A stretch of 64,000 nt of DNA from Photorhabdus luminescens subsp. luminescens (GTDB lineage Bacteria > Pseudomonadota > Gammaproteobacteria > Enterobacterales > Enterobacteriaceae), in assembly GCF_001083805.1 (NCBI RefSeq), contig NZ_JXSK01000008.1, positions 248,001-312,000 on the forward strand, given 5' to 3'. The notes under the pieces were generated by a model. The model was given only the letters and a program-made list of their open reading frames with translations, searched no databases and was not told the DNA's origin. Shown here piece by piece: positions 1-9,759 of the stretch. The position numbers were made by a program, and so were the translations under genes. Numbering within the stretch: the first letter of the stretch is position 1; each line of letters starts with the position of its first letter.

Positions 1-284
1 AACATTTTGGTTTCGCTGTTTCCGGCCCCCTTTACCAGCCAATCCCCCATTTGATAAGCAACGCCAGTCCTGACCAACCCCTCGCCGATAACAAACAAGG
101 CAGCTATCAGCAACACATTGGGATCACTAAAACCACTGGTTGCCTCACTTAACGTCAACGTTCCACTCATGACAAACGCGATAATCACCAATAATGCGAC
201 AATGTCCATACGCAGTTTACTGGTGGTAAAAAGAACAATAGCTATCAACAGCAGGGTCAATACCCACAAGAGTTCGCTATTCAA
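1..284 (-). CDS. yfbS: YfbS-like SLC13-type transporter, N-terminal part (runs off window)
   Basis: The minus-strand frame opens at a TTG codon at 282-284, preceded by an AGAGG ribosome site five bases upstream. It reads [19 protein letters not shown], then a segment containing [17 protein letters not shown]. This closely resembles my recollection of the start of E. coli YfbS, a predicted inner-membrane anion/citrate-type transporter with TrkA-C domains. The first hydrophobic helix and the conserved SGFSDPN stretch are both visible. Only about 95 residues lie in the window. In E. coli, yfbT and yfbU lie between yfbS and yfbV; here yfbV ends only about 120 bases upstream, so those two are absent. 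The UUG start is inferred from the ribosome site and homology. The substrate is unknown. Confidence 0.8.
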   Translation of the reverse strand, partial: MNSELLWVLTLLLIAIVLFTTSKLRMDIVALLVIIAFVMSGTLTLSEATSGFSDPNVLLIAALFVIGEGLVRTGVAYQMGDWLVKGAGNSETKM

Positions 285-402
285 AATGGCCTCTATCAAC
301 AAAGAAGAAGATATTAGTGTCGAAAACTTGGCTAGTAGACCATTTTATTGAGGGAAAATCTCCAGTTGCGATCAACAATATATCCACTTTTCATCATGAA
401 TC

Positions 403-858
403 TTAAATATCATCAAGAAACGAACGATCGAGTTGTTTAAATGCGCGTTTCAACAGTTCTGCGAGAGATTGATAAGTTGGCGTTTGCTGCACTGGCGCCA
501 TTGCGATACCGGCTGCGGCAAATTTATCACGGATTTCATGGAACCATTTCAGCAATGCCGCCGGTAGCGGCGTTGCTGCTCGTTTCCCCAACCACCATAA
601 CCCTTGCATCGGTAAACTACAGGCAAACAGCGCCGTCGCCGCCGCTGGACCAAGCTGACCACCCAGTGCGATTTGCCACGTCAACGTAAAAATAGCCAAC
701 GGCGGCATAAACCGGATACCAAAACGGGTCGCCTTAATAATCCGGTTTTCAGGAAACATGGGCGCCAATTGTTTCTCAATCGGCCAAGTTTTCATGTATT
801 GCTGTCCCAGTTGCATCTTTCTCAGCCATCCATTACTGGTGGGAGGTGTTGCGCTCAT
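403..858 (-). CDS. yfbV: UPF0208 inner-membrane protein YfbV
   Basis: A 151-residue protein, the usual length for YfbV. It carries the family core [17 protein letters not shown], two closely spaced hydrophobic helices ([17 protein letters not shown] and [18 protein letters not shown]), and the C-terminal signature [18 protein letters not shown] chose the second of two adjacent ATG codons (MSATPP...) because a GAGG ribosome site lies five bases upstream. A longer in-frame start at 873 has no such site. YfbV has been linked to chromosome Ter macrodomain insulation in E. coli; nothing in this sequence tests that role. It is divergent from ackA, as in E. coli. Confidence 0.9.
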   Translation of the reverse strand: MSATPPTSNGWLRKMQLGQQYMKTWPIEKQLAPMFPENRIIKATRFGIRFMPPLAIFTLTWQIALGGQLGPAAATALFACSLPMQGLWWLGKRAATPLPAALLKWFHEIRDKFAAAGIAMAPVQQTPTYQSLAELLKRAFKQLDRSFLDDI

Positions 859-943
859 CATGACCTCGATCAATTAAAAACACATTTTTTAAAAAAACAT
901 TGTAAATGATAAAATATTTTTTGTAGGATTAAGTATATTTTGT

Positions 944-1025
944 CTTTACTGCTGTCTATCGGTATCCTACATCCACTTTTGTGTTATACACAGCAGTAAA
1001 GCGACACATTTTACTTTTTTTACTG
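944..1025. promoter_or_regulatory. Inverted repeat with three TTTACTGC motifs in the yfbV-ackA divergent region
   Basis: CTTTACTGCTGT at 944-955 is exactly complementary to ACAGCAGTAAAG at 990-1001, a perfect 12-bp inverted repeat with a 34-base spacer. A third TTTACTGC occurs near 1018-1025. A TTATACACA sequence lies inside the right arm junction (984-992). The region sits between divergent yfbV and ackA, so operator sites for a dimeric regulator are plausible. The regulator is unknown. A cruciform or RNA hairpin is possible but has a large loop. Confidence 0.4.
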
Positions 1026-1110
1026 CATTTAGGTTCATTTTGTTAACAAATCACGCTATCTCTTAACATCATGGCTGGCAAAAAAGGGGTTTTGAAAATC
1101 GAAACCTTAT

Positions 1111-1138
1111 CATCATGCTCTCTGCATTTAGCATGATG
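1111..1138 (+). promoter_or_regulatory. Nine-bp hairpin upstream of ackA
   Basis: CATCATGCT (1111-1119) pairs perfectly with AGCATGATG (1130-1138) around a 10-base loop, about 110 bases before the ackA start. No T-run follows, so it is not a typical terminator. A weak sigma70-like TTGACG (1184-1189) with TTATCT (1208-1213) lies downstream, so the hairpin may be a DNA operator rather than part of the mRNA leader. Confidence 0.35.
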
Positions 1139-1249
1139 TTAATCATTTAATGTCATCACCTTACGCGCTAAGCTAATAAGTAATTGACGTTTTATTAATC
1201 ACATGTCTTATCTGTAAGACTCAATGACAAACACGATATAGGTATTTCC

Positions 1250-2452
1250 ATGTCAAGTAAGCTGGTACTGGTCCTCAATTGCGGTAGCTCTTCTCTGAAA
1301 TTTGCTATCATCGATCCTGCTAACGGTGAAGAATATCTTTCTGGTCTAGCTGAATGTTTTAACCTGCCTGAAGCCCGCATTAAGTGGAAAATGGATGGCG
1401 CAAAACATGAAGCCGCTTTAGGTGCTGGTGCAGCCCACAGTGAAGCATTGAACTTTATTGTTAATACTATTCTGGCCGAAAAACCAGAACTTTCTGATCA
1501 AATCGCCGCAATCGGCCACCGCATTGTTCACGGCGGTGAAAAATTCACGGCATCCGTCACCATCAATGATGAAGTGATTCAAGGGATTAAAGACGCGGTT
1601 CCATTCGCGCCATTGCACAACCCTGCTCACCTGATTGGCATCGAAGAAGCGAAAAAAGGGTTTCCGCACCTGACTGACAAAAACGTTGCCGTATTCGACA
1701 CCGCGTTCCATCAGACCATGCCGGAAGAGGCTTACCTGTATGCCTTGCCATACAACCTGTACAAAGAGCACGGTATTCGTCGCTACGGCGCACATGGAAC
1801 CAGCCACTTCTTCGTTTCCCGTGAAGCGGCAAAAACCCTCAACAAACCGGTTGAAGAGCTGAACGTTATCGTCTGCCATCTGGGTAATGGCGGTTCTATC
1901 TCTGCTATCGTTAATGGTCAATGTGTTGACACCTCGATGGGATTAACGCCACTGGAAGGTCTGGTCATGGGTACTCGCAGTGGCGACATCGATCCAGCGA
2001 TCATTTTCCACCTGCATGATTCACTGGGCATGAGCGTTGAACAAATCAACAAACTGTTGACCAAAGAATCTGGCCTGCTCGGCCTGACCGAAGTCACCAG
2101 TGATTGCCGTTATATAGAAGATAACTATGAAACCAAAGCCGATGCTAAACGCGCTATGGATGTTTACTGCCACCGTCTGGCTAAATACGTTGGCTCTTAC
2201 TCCGCACTGATGGAAGGCCGTTTGGATGCCATTATCTTTACCGGTGGTATCGGTGAAAACTCCTCACTGGTTCGTGAGCTGGTACTGAAAAAACTGGCTC
2301 TGTTAGGTTTCGAATACGATCACGACCGTAACCTGGCGGCTCGCTTCGGTAAATCCGGCGCTATCACTACTGACAACAGCCGCCTTGCTTTGGTGATCCC
2401 AACCAATGAAGAATTAGTGATCGCTCAAGATGCAGCGCGCCTGACCGCGTAA
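1250..2452 (+). CDS. ackA: Acetate kinase
   Basis: A 400-residue acetokinase, the normal family length. It transfers phosphate between acetyl-phosphate and ADP to give acetate and ATP, the second step of the Pta-AckA overflow pathway in the cytosol. Visible motifs are the N-terminal phosphate-binding [21 protein letters not shown] with the catalytic Arg, [29 protein letters not shown] with the second essential Arg, and [12 protein letters not shown] near the C-terminus. pta starts 72 bases downstream on the same strand, the standard enterobacterial operon. Divergent from yfbV. Intact, with codon use like a well-expressed core gene. Confidence 0.98.
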   Translation: MSSKLVLVLNCGSSSLKFAIIDPANGEEYLSGLAECFNLPEARIKWKMDGAKHEAALGAGAAHSEALNFIVNTILAEKPELSDQIAAIGHRIVHGGEKFTASVTINDEVIQGIKDAVPFAPLHNPAHLIGIEEAKKGFPHLTDKNVAVFDTAFHQTMPEEAYLYALPYNLYKEHGIRRYGAHGTSHFFVSREAAKTLNKPVEELNVIVCHLGNGGSISAIVNGQCVDTSMGLTPLEGLVMGTRSGDIDPAIIFHLHDSLGMSVEQINKLLTKESGLLGLTEVTSDCRYIEDNYETKADAKRAMDVYCHRLAKYVGSYSALMEGRLDAIIFTGGIGENSSLVRELVLKKLALLGFEYDHDRNLAARFGKSGAITTDNSRLALVIPTNEELVIAQDAARLTA

Positions 2453-2524
2453 TAATTTTACTAACCGCCAGTCACTGCTGGCGGTACTATTTTTTGACCA
2501 ACGAGCAACCGTAAAGAGGTTTCC

Positions 2525-4669
2525 GTGTCCCGTACAATTATGTTGATCCCTACTAGCACCAGCGTCGGCCTGACCAGTGTTAGTTTAGGTGTAATTCGCT
2601 CAATGGAGCAAAAAGGCGTTAGCCTGAGTGTTTTCAAACCTATCGCCCAATCCCGTTGCTGTGGCAGCACCCAAGATCAAACCACAACCATCATCCGCTC
2701 TCATTCCAGCATAAAGACCGCTGAACCGCTGGACATGGCATATGTGGAATCTTTGCTGACAACCAATCAGAAAGATGTACTGATGGAAAAGATCGTGGCC
2801 CTTTACCACGAAAACACCAAAGATGCAGAAGTTATTCTGATTGAAGGTCTGGTTCCAACCCGCAAACATTCGTTCGCTCAGTCTCTCAACTATGAAATCG
2901 CCAAAACCCTGAATGCTGAAATCGTCTTCGTATTGGCGCTAGGTAACGATTCCCCGGAACAGTTGAAAGAACGTGTTGAACTGGCTCGTGCTGAATTTGG
3001 CGGCAGCAAAAACCAGAACATTACCGGTGTTATCATTAACAAACTGAATGCGCCGGTTGACGATCAAGGCCGTACCCGTCCGGATCTGTCGGAGATCTTT
3101 GACGAATCCTCAAAAGCCACCGTATCTAACATCGATCCGAACACGCTGTTTAAAAACAGCCCATTGCCAATCTTGGGTTGCATTCCGTGGAGTTTTGACC
3201 TGATTGCAACTCGTGCCATTGATATGGCAAAACACCTGAACGCCCGCATTATCAACGAAGGCGCGATCAAAACCCGTCGTGTTAAATCCGTAACTTTCTG
3301 CGCGCGCAGCATTCCACACATGTTAGAACACTTCCGTCCCGGTTCTTTGCTGGTCACTTCTGCTGATCGTCCAGACGTTCTGGTTTCAGCCTGTCTGGCG
3401 GCTATGAATGGGGTTGAAATCGGTGCAATTCTGCTGACTGGCGGCTATGCCATCGATGAGCCGATTAAGCAATTGTGTGAACGCGCTTTCAACACTGGCT
3501 TGCCCGTCTTTATGGTTGATACCAACACCTGGCAGACTTCCCTGAGCCTGCAAAGTTTCAGCCTGGAAGTCCCGGCTGATGACCATGAACGTATCGAAAA
3601 GCTGCAAAACTACGTCGCACACCATATCAACAAAGAGTGGATCGACTCCCTGACAGCGAACTCTGAACGCCCACACCGCCTCTCTCCACCGGCATTCCGT
3701 TATCAATTAACAGAACTGGCGCGCAAAGCAGGCAAACGCATTGTTCTGCCGGAAGGTGACGAACCTCGTACCGTGAAAGCGGCATCTATTTGTTCTGAGC
3801 GCGGTATCGCCCAATGTGTTCTACTGGGCGATCCAGAAGAGATCCGTCGGGTGGCCGCTGCTCAGGGAGTAGAACTGGGCGCAGGTATTGAGATTGTTGA
3901 TCCAATTGCTGTACGTGAGCGTTATGTCCCACGTCTGGTTGAACTGCGTAAAAACAAAGGCATGACCGAAGTCGTCGCACGTGAACAACTGGAAGACAAC
4001 GTTGTTCTGGGTACGTTGATGCTGGAACAGGGCGAAGTTGATGGTTTGGTATCCGGTGCGGTACACACCACGGCAAACACTATCCGCCCACCATTGCAGT
4101 TAATCAAAACTGCGCCGGGTAGCTCATTGGTATCATCTGTATTCTTTATGCTGCTGCCAGAACAAGTTCTGGTTTACGGTGACTGTGCAATCAATCCAGA
4201 TCCAACGGCTGAACAACTGTCCGAAATCGCCATTCAATCGGCGGATTCAGCTAAAGCATTTGGTATTGAACCACGCGTAGCCATGATCTCCTACTCTACC
4301 GGCAACTCCGGCGCCGGTAGTGATGTTGAGAAGGTACGTGAAGCAACTCGTTTAGCGCAGGAAAAACGTCCAGACCTGATCATTGATGGCCCATTGCAGT
4401 ACGACGCCGCAATTATGGCGGACGTGGCGAAATCCAAAGCGCCAAACTCACCGGTTGCCGGTCAAGCTACCGTGTTCATCTTCCCTGATCTGAACACCGG
4501 CAACACCACCTACAAAGCGGTACAACGTTCTGCGGATCTGGTTTCAATCGGGCCGATGCTGCAAGGTATGCGTAAACCGGTGAACGATTTATCCCGTGGC
4601 GCTTTGGTAGACGATATTGTTTACACGGTTGCACTGACTGCGATTCAATCAGCACAGGGTGAAGCGTAA
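2525..4669 (+). CDS. pta: Phosphate acetyltransferase (long, DRTGG-containing form)
   Basis: A 714-residue enterobacterial Pta. It interconverts acetyl-CoA plus phosphate with acetyl-phosphate plus CoA, feeding AckA. The start is GTG at 2525, preceded by AGAGG. The N-terminal third is the dethiobiotin-synthetase-like P-loop-derived domain ([15 protein letters not shown]), the middle is the DRTGG regulatory domain (around residues 220-330), and the C-terminal ~330 residues are the catalytic PTA_PTB domain, beginning around [16 protein letters not shown] and including [16 protein letters not shown] and GPLQYDAA. It follows ackA in the same operon and is followed by a hairpin terminator. Confidence 0.98.
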   Translation: MSRTIMLIPTSTSVGLTSVSLGVIRSMEQKGVSLSVFKPIAQSRCCGSTQDQTTTIIRSHSSIKTAEPLDMAYVESLLTTNQKDVLMEKIVALYHENTKDAEVILIEGLVPTRKHSFAQSLNYEIAKTLNAEIVFVLALGNDSPEQLKERVELARAEFGGSKNQNITGVIINKLNAPVDDQGRTRPDLSEIFDESSKATVSNIDPNTLFKNSPLPILGCIPWSFDLIATRAIDMAKHLNARIINEGAIKTRRVKSVTFCARSIPHMLEHFRPGSLLVTSADRPDVLVSACLAAMNGVEIGAILLTGGYAIDEPIKQLCERAFNTGLPVFMVDTNTWQTSLSLQSFSLEVPADDHERIEKLQNYVAHHINKEWIDSLTANSERPHRLSPPAFRYQLTELARKAGKRIVLPEGDEPRTVKAASICSERGIAQCVLLGDPEEIRRVAAAQGVELGAGIEIVDPIAVRERYVPRLVELRKNKGMTEVVAREQLEDNVVLGTLMLEQGEVDGLVSGAVHTTANTIRPPLQLIKTAPGSSLVSSVFFMLLPEQVLVYGDCAINPDPTAEQLSEIAIQSADSAKAFGIEPRVAMISYSTGNSGAGSDVEKVREATRLAQEKRPDLIIDGPLQYDAAIMADVAKSKAPNSPVAGQATVFIFPDLNTGNTTYKAVQRSADLVSIGPMLQGMRKPVNDLSRGALVDDIVYTVALTAIQSAQGEA

Positions 4670-4699
4670 CCGTTTCTTGCACGCGCCAGTTAAATTAAT

Positions 4700-4740
4700 A
4701 AGGTCTGACCTCATTAATAAGGTTCAGACCTTTAAATTTA
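4700..4740 (+). terminator. Rho-independent terminator after pta
   Basis: AGGTCTGACC (4701-4710) pairs with GGTTCAGACCT (4721-4731), leaving one bulged base and a 10-base loop, and is followed by TTTAAATTTATT. It lies about 30 bases beyond the pta stop codon and is the likely end of the ackA-pta transcript. Confidence 0.65.
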
Positions 4741-4753
4741 TTCTTCTGCGTTA

Positions 4754-4876
4754 TATACCCGTTATCTTTCAAGTTGCCTCTTTGTTGGCTGCACTCACCC
4801 CGGCCACATAGTTATCTATGCTCCCGGGGATTAGCTCCCTTACCGTCGCGATCCATCTTGATATCCATAGGGTATA
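4754..4876. repeat. Long imperfect palindromic repeat, complete copy
   Basis: A 123-bp element bounded by TATACCC at the left and GGGTATA at the right. It contains TCTTTCAAGTTGCCTCTTTG, TTGGCTGCACTCACC and a central ATAGTTATCTATGCTCCCGGGG. I recognise this from memory as a family of dispersed, non-coding intergenic repeats common in Photorhabdus, Xenorhabdus, Serratia and relatives. A truncated copy lies at 11911-11967. It has no coding capacity and may be a miniature mobile element or a folded RNA spacer. Confidence 0.75.
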
Positions 4877-5587
4877 AACCTTACGCCAATCTTACTTGAT
4901 GAAATTGGGCATAATTCAATCCGCTTAGTGATTTGTTTTAATTCAGTACAATTTAGAGAAGATTAAAGATCATAATCCGTAGCGGGTTATTTTCAGCACT
5001 AATAAGTTTAATCGCTAACACACAGCATACCAATATCAGCATCGGCCTGACTAAACGAGGACCTATTTTAACTGTAGTGGCATGATAATTCCTTGAACAG
5101 CAGTTCGACCATCAGATTATGACTACTCTATTAATCGTCTCCAGCAATCTATTTCTCTGGCTACTGGATGGGGCGACTTATATTGAAGCGACTTTTAGTG
5201 ATGGGTATGTGGCAACAACGCAGGTTTACATTACTCCTGATGACAAATATCCGACAGTCGCCCCGCTATCAAATGGCCCGACATGCCAAACATTACCCGG
5301 TCGGGGGGGTTAGATTCAGAATAAGTTGATAAAGTCTGAATAAGCCATTTGTGAAAACTTAGACCTCCGATGTTTCCTGATAATAGCCGAAGATCTGGAG
5401 ATGTAAATATTCAAGCAAGATGAAATATTGTTCATAAAATCAAAGTATTTGCTTATGCAAGGAAAATAGATATGTACAAAAACTTGTTATTCTGATTGAG
5501 TCTAGTGACCGCCTAAACGGCCACCTTTAATGGAATGATGATGATAAAAAATCGTAAACAAGGCCGAGATTATAATCAAAATCAATT
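4877..5587. other. Gene-poor stretch with possible gene debris
   Basis: About 700 bases between the repeat and the toxin candidate. Apart from the short frame at 5119-5313 I see no convincing gene, RNA or terminator. Confidence 0.5.
5119..5313 (+). pseudogene. Short remnant, possibly the end of a surface-protein domain
   Basis: A 64-residue frame whose central part, ATYIEATFSDGYVATTQVYI, reads like a bacterial Ig-like (invasin-type) beta-strand pair rather than random translation. There is no clear ribosome site, and the frame ends in a low-complexity GRGG tail. The most likely reading is a relic of a larger adhesin gene, but it could equally be a chance frame. I cannot name a parent gene. 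Confidence 0.2.
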
Positions 5588-6652
5588 CTACTTTTCCTTT
5601 TGCTGACTATTAACAATCTGATATAGAATGCCTAAAAAATTCGTATATTTCCCTTTAAAACCATCTAATTTTGATTTATACACATTTACATAGTTAGACC
5701 AATCATTTCCACCAAAATCTATCTTCATTTGATTAACCGAAGTTACAAGGTTGTTATTATCACTCAGTAATTTATTAATAACTGTATTATAGTTGTAATT
5801 AATGCCCTCACACGCATCAGATAAATCTTTTGTGGAATTATTAACCCTGTAGGCAGTAACCAGAGAAGAATTATAGTACACTAATTCTTTCTCTCTATCA
5901 GCAATCTTTTCTAAGGCAACCAGATATGCTTTAGCTTCAGAATACACAATTGGCACTATTATAGTCAAGATAATTCCGATGATACCGACAATAACACCAG
6001 AGTCTAATCCGTCAGCTTCTTCTTCAGAGAATTTTTTTGTATTAAGATTCATTTTCTGTATAACAACTTCGATAGAGAAAGGTTTTTCTTCCTGATTGTT
6101 CAAGAGTTTGTTAAATATTTTAATAAAGAGATTGTCTTTTTCAGCCATCAAATCTCTGATTTCTCTAAGTCTATCTCTATTCTCCCTATTTGAGATTTCC
6201 TTAAGTGAATTATAAATACGTAGTGAATCTTTTACATATTCTTTAGTATCATCCCTTACTATTTTTGCTTTGTCGCGGACTCTATATTTATCATTCAGAC
6301 ATTTTTTTAAATATATATCTTTTGACTCTAGAAAACCCATTAACTGTACTATAAAATCCCGGATTTCACTGATATTAGGTGAAGCTTTATTTATTTCATT
6401 CTTTATGCTATTCACAACAGCATCTACATCTGCTGAAATAAAGTTAATATACTTTGGAAAGTCAGATAGCAAAGTATTTAATTCATGCCCCTGTTTATTG
6501 ATAAGAAGTTGTATATTACTGGTAATATCAACCAATTTTGAGAGATCAACATCATCACCAATATAACGAACATTTAAATTATTTTTCTCTAAAACTATTA
6601 TGCTTTGCTTGAACTTACGACAAGCGCTAATAAATTCAGACATATTATCCAT
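5588..6652 (-). CDS. Predicted alpha-helical pore-forming toxin subunit, XaxB/YaxB-like
   Basis: A 354-residue, almost entirely helical, lysine- and asparagine-rich protein with no signal peptide. Its one strongly hydrophobic stretch lies at about residues 219-246 (SGVIVGIIGIILTIIVPIVY and onward), flanked by long amphipathic, coiled-coil-like helices. This layout (long helices, central hydrophobic hairpin, long helices) is that of ClyA-type alpha pore-forming toxins. The length matches the B subunit of the xenorhabdolysin family (XaxB, YaxB, about 350 residues), common in these hosts. The start is ATG at 6652 with AGGA six bases upstream. XaxB normally works with XaxA encoded next door; no A subunit is visible in this window. 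The assignment rests on architecture, not alignment. Confidence 0.55.
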   Translation of the reverse strand: MDNMSEFISACRKFKQSIIVLEKNNLNVRYIGDDVDLSKLVDITSNIQLLINKQGHELNTLLSDFPKYINFISADVDAVVNSIKNEINKASPNISEIRDFIVQLMGFLESKDIYLKKCLNDKYRVRDKAKIVRDDTKEYVKDSLRIYNSLKEISNRENRDRLREIRDLMAEKDNLFIKIFNKLLNNQEEKPFSIEVVIQKMNLNTKKFSEEEADGLDSGVIVGIIGIILTIIVPIVYSEAKAYLVALEKIADREKELVYYNSSLVTAYRVNNSTKDLSDACEGINYNYNTVINKLLSDNNNLVTSVNQMKIDFGGNDWSNYVNVYKSKLDGFKGKYTNFLGILYQIVNSQQKEK

Positions 6653-6836
6653 AGATGGTCCTATTTTTAGGTGAGTTATAATATATATATTTCATCTTTG
6701 GAATGTAATAAATGTATAGCAATGAGTCAATGATTAAAAACAATAACCACATTATAATCAATGAAATTACATCACAATATGATTTCATTAATTTACTTAA
6801 ATATAAAACTATAAATTTTCAGATTATCCTAACGGT

Positions 6837-7868
6837 ATGACTATTTATCTCAGCGAAGAGTAAAAGCAACAACTCATCAACCTGCATCGGACGTGCAGGG
6901 ATCGTCATATCTGTGATCGCATACGATGCGTTTTACTCTCTGCTGATGGATGGTCTCCTGATATGATCGCCCGTTCGCAACTTATCCACGAAAACACTGT
7001 CCGACGTAACCTCAATGACTGGCTTAATGAAGCCAAGCTGAAGCCCGAAAATGGCGGCTCTCAGAGCTATCTCAGCGAAACACAGACTCAGGCACTTATC
7101 GCTATCTGACCGCGAATCTTCTGTCCACCACACAGGCCGTTATCTGTCTTGTCGAAGAATGGTGGAATATCAGTTACACCATTCCCGGTATGAATAAATG
7201 GCTGCACCACAATGGATTCAGTTATAAAAAACCGACCAGCGTGCTACACAAGTTCAATGCGGAACAGCAACGGGCCTTTATGGAAGCTTACGGGAAACTG
7301 AAGCAGGAAGCCGGAGACCATGAGCCCATCCTGTTCATTGATGGCGTCCATCCCACGCAGGGGACGAAGCTCGCTTATGGGCTGGATGCGAAAAGGCCAG
7401 AAAACCGCAGAAAAAACAACGGGCAGCCGTACCCGTCTGAACCTGATGGGCGCCCTGAATTTGGCCGATATCAGTAAAACAGTGGTACGCGAATATGACC
7501 GTATCGACAGTTGTCACATTGCAGAGTTTTTCATTGCCCTGCGTGAAACCTATCCGATCAGCCAGAAGGTTCATATTATCCTTGACGGAGCGGGTTACCA
7601 CCAGAGCAGGCTGGTGAAAGACTGGGCTTATGTAATGAATATTGACCTTCATTACTTGCCGCCATACAGCCCGAATCTGAACCCGATAGAAAGGCTGTGG
7701 AAGGTGATGAATGAACAGGTCAGAAACAATCATTACTTCGCCTCAACGGCCTTGTTCAGACAGGCAATACATCGCTTTTTTACGGAAATATTACCGGAAC
7801 TTGCCGATAACCTGTCGTGCCGTATTAATGACAACTTCCAAGTTCTGAATCCTGCATCTTCAAGTTAA
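6837..7868 (+). pseudogene. IS630-family transposase, inactivated
   Basis: Reading across frames reconstructs a roughly 340-residue IS630/Tc1-type DDE transposase. It begins MTIYLSEE, then meets an in-frame TAA at 6861-6863, and continues as KQQLINLHR and DWLNEAKLKPENGG. A one-base deletion near 7101-7105 shifts the frame (...QTQALIA to YLTANLL). A one-base insertion near 7378-7384 shifts it again (...KLAYG to WMRKGQK). The catalytic residues are all still recognisable: the first Asp in LFIDGVHP, the second in IILDGAGYHQS, and the Glu in PPYSPNLNPIERLWK. With one stop and two frameshifts the gene is dead. Confidence 0.85.
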
Positions 7869-7880
7869 GTGGGTATATTT
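6837..7880 (+). mobile_element. Degenerate IS630-type insertion sequence
   Basis: The remnant includes the dead transposase and a right end reading ATCTTCAAGTTAAGTGGG followed by TATA (to 7880), consistent with the TA target duplication of IS630 elements. I could not find a matching inverted terminal repeat on the left, so that end is probably eroded and the true left boundary is uncertain. Confidence 0.65.
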
Positions 7881-7946
7881 ATCATCAAAGAGCTTACATC
7901 GAATGATATTAAAGAAACTATCTTCGACAACTACAATATAGACTGA
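7878..7946 (+). pseudogene. Possible severed gene tail beside the IS
   Basis: Directly after the IS right end, a frame reads FIIKELTSNDIKETIFDNYN and ends at a TGA (7944-7946). It could be the C-terminus of a gene split by the insertion. A 44-codon open frame starting at ATG 6712 on the left side is a candidate for the other part, but nothing ties the two together. Confidence 0.2.
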
Positions 7947-8000
7947 ATATATGACAAGAAATTTGCATATATAAACATTAACTTTTAAAGGATTTTTTGA

Positions 8001-8405
8001 ATGGCTAAATTATCTGCTATCAATAATATTATTAATGAAACTGAAGACAATATTCATATTATACAAGGTGAAGAAAATGGCAAACTTTATACGTTGAAAA
8101 GAAACTCAGAACTTAAGGTTTACATACGAGTCCCATGGATTGGCAATCAAGACGAAGGGCATAAGGCTATTCGCATAACAATCAGTAGTTATGATAATAC
8201 TATTTGGCTTTTCCAAGATTACCATCGCCCAGCAGATCAGGATCAAATTAAATATTATGAAGGTAAAGAATTTAACTATCAAAACGCAATAAATGTGCCA
8301 GGAAGGAGTAAAGATGGAGGAGATAAGACTTTGTATTTCAAAGAAGAGAAAGTTAAAGATAAAGATGGTAACATAATATCTAAAACTGTTTTCAGATTCC
8401 TCTGA
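8001..8405 (+). CDS. Hypothetical protein, 134 residues, beta-rich
   Basis: The ATG at 8001 is preceded by AAAGGA, a good ribosome site. The 134-residue product is charged and has alternating hydrophobic residues typical of a small beta-sandwich (KLYTLKRNSELKVYIRVPWI, IRITISSYDNTIWLFQDYH). It has no signal peptide or membrane segment and ends in VFRFL. I do not recognise a family. It lies between a dead IS and a clear terminator, in an island that also holds a toxin candidate, so a small toxin, lectin-like or immunity role is possible but unsupported. Confidence 0.7.
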   Translation: MAKLSAINNIINETEDNIHIIQGEENGKLYTLKRNSELKVYIRVPWIGNQDEGHKAIRITISSYDNTIWLFQDYHRPADQDQIKYYEGKEFNYQNAINVPGRSKDGGDKTLYFKEEKVKDKDGNIISKTVFRFL

Positions 8406-8531
8406 TTATATAATGGCCATTAAATTTCCCCTACAAAATAAGGTTGTAATTAACTTAATATCTATTGATTGAGTAGGTCATTTCAATGAAGTAAACCCCA
8501 ATTATTGGACAGTTTACCCGGTAGTTAACAT

Positions 8532-8568
8532 GGTCTGAGTTCGATATTGTCCCGGACTCAGACCTTTT
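8532..8568 (+). terminator. Rho-independent terminator
   Basis: GGTCTGAGT (8532-8540) pairs perfectly with ACTCAGACC (8556-8564) over a 15-base loop, followed by TTTT. It lies about 130 bases after the 134-residue gene. Confidence 0.6.
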
Positions 8569-8612
8569 CAGAAGAGCTGAAGCTCTTCGCTAGTCTTACT
8601 AGATGTTAAAGC

Positions 8613-9269
8613 CTATTTTGGTGGTCTTTTTGGTAATAATACATAAGCAACCTGAGCTTGTATTTTATTCGTTGATAACCAATCGTTAAATATATTCCCT
8701 ATTCCACGTTACTTATATTCGACATCACAGCTTTCCGATATCCCTCTTCTACCTAACCCATACGATGATGTTCCAGCTTCCGCTTTAGGGCGGCAATTAT
8801 GTGCAGTTGTAAAATCACCATATAACCACCCTGCCCTTTTCGTCTTGAATTCAATAACAACTCCTGGATTATTATTGGTTAGATAACTTTGTGAGTAAAT
8901 GAATTTAGGTGTAATTCCACAGAAAACGTTTTCTTGAACACAAGAAATTTTTTCATTCCTATTCATATCAAATTCTTGATATTCATTTATCTGCATTCCT
9001 CGATACCAGTACATCGATTCTTCTATCTCATTATCACTATTTACAGTTTTATTACTCGTTAGTGTAAGTTTATTCGATGTGTTGACTGTAACTTTAAGAA
9101 TACAATTTTCATATATAAGACATTACTTTGGTCTTTGCCAATCCATTTACCGTTATCGCGTTTTTACCTGATTTCTAATGTCCTCCAGATCTTCCATACA
9201 GGTCATGCTGAAACTGCTAATAGCCAATAAAAATGGCGAAATAAAGAAAACTTTTTTATTCAAATTCAT
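8613..9269 (-). pseudogene. Dead third copy of the secreted six-Cys family
   Basis: Read from the ATG at 9269, this copy starts MNLNKKVFFISPFLLAISSF like its two intact neighbours. It then loses frame twice: a frame break around 9160-9190 before ITVNGLAKTKVMS, and another around 9105-9115 between KVMS and the resumption at YENCILKVTVN. The central block from MYWYRGMQINEYQEF to GISESCDVEYK is open, followed by an in-frame TAA at 8706-8708. The original frame then continues as RGIGNIFNDWLSTNKI and ends in a TAG at 8613-8615. Total length matches the intact genes. Only the middle 101 residues are open, from an internal Met. Confidence 0.85.
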
Positions 9270-9471
9270 GTTTCTCTCCTTAATTAATTTATAGTTTTAG
9301 CATTCAATGGAACAAAAATTAATTTCGTTATTATTAAATTGAAATACAATTTACGACATAAATAATAATCTAAATTGCAACTCAGGCATAAATAAGGAAT
9401 TAATAACCATAGAATATTGCAATATAAATCATTTAATTCAACTGATTACTATTACCTTCCTTAAGTAAGGA

Positions 9472-9490
9472 TAGATTATTAAATCAAAAA
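9472..9490 (-). promoter_or_regulatory. Conserved upstream element of the six-Cys family, copy 1
   Basis: On the plus strand this reads TAGATTATTAAATCAAAAA, about 200 bases upstream of the dead copy's start. Near-identical blocks precede both intact copies. The rest of the 9270-9664 gap is AT-rich, with no gene seen. Confidence 0.35.
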
Positions 9491-9664
9491 ATACAAATTA
9501 CAGAATCACAAATAATTTATCAGCATTCAAATGTTATATATAAAAAAATAACTACTAATTTTTTATACAATAACAGTCTAAATAACCTCATAATGTAGAT
9601 TCAAAAAATACTACCGATTTTATTTATTAACATAAAATACAGCATTTACTTAAATTTATCACCA

Positions 9665-9698
9665 ATAAAAAGCACCGAAATCATGAATATTCGGTGCT
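9665..9698 (-). terminator. Terminator of the first intact six-Cys gene
   Basis: On the minus strand AGCACCGAA, a 10-base loop and TTCGGTGCT are followed by TTTTTATT, about 60 bases past the stop codon at 9760. The same stem recurs after the next paralogue. Confidence 0.8.
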
Positions 9699-9759
9699 GT
9701 ATTTTTTGAAAAAAATCATTTAAAACTGACAATCACACGACTAAAAAAGATATCAAATA

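Noticed and set aside
1418-1921. 167-codon frame antisense to ackA
   Set aside because: Shadow of a highly conserved core gene.
9238-9269. Lipoprotein signal for the six-Cys family (Cys directly after the signal peptide)
   Set aside because: The sequence before the Cys is S-M-A or S-M-T, lacking the Leu-type residue at -3 of a lipobox, so ordinary signal peptidase I cleavage is more likely.
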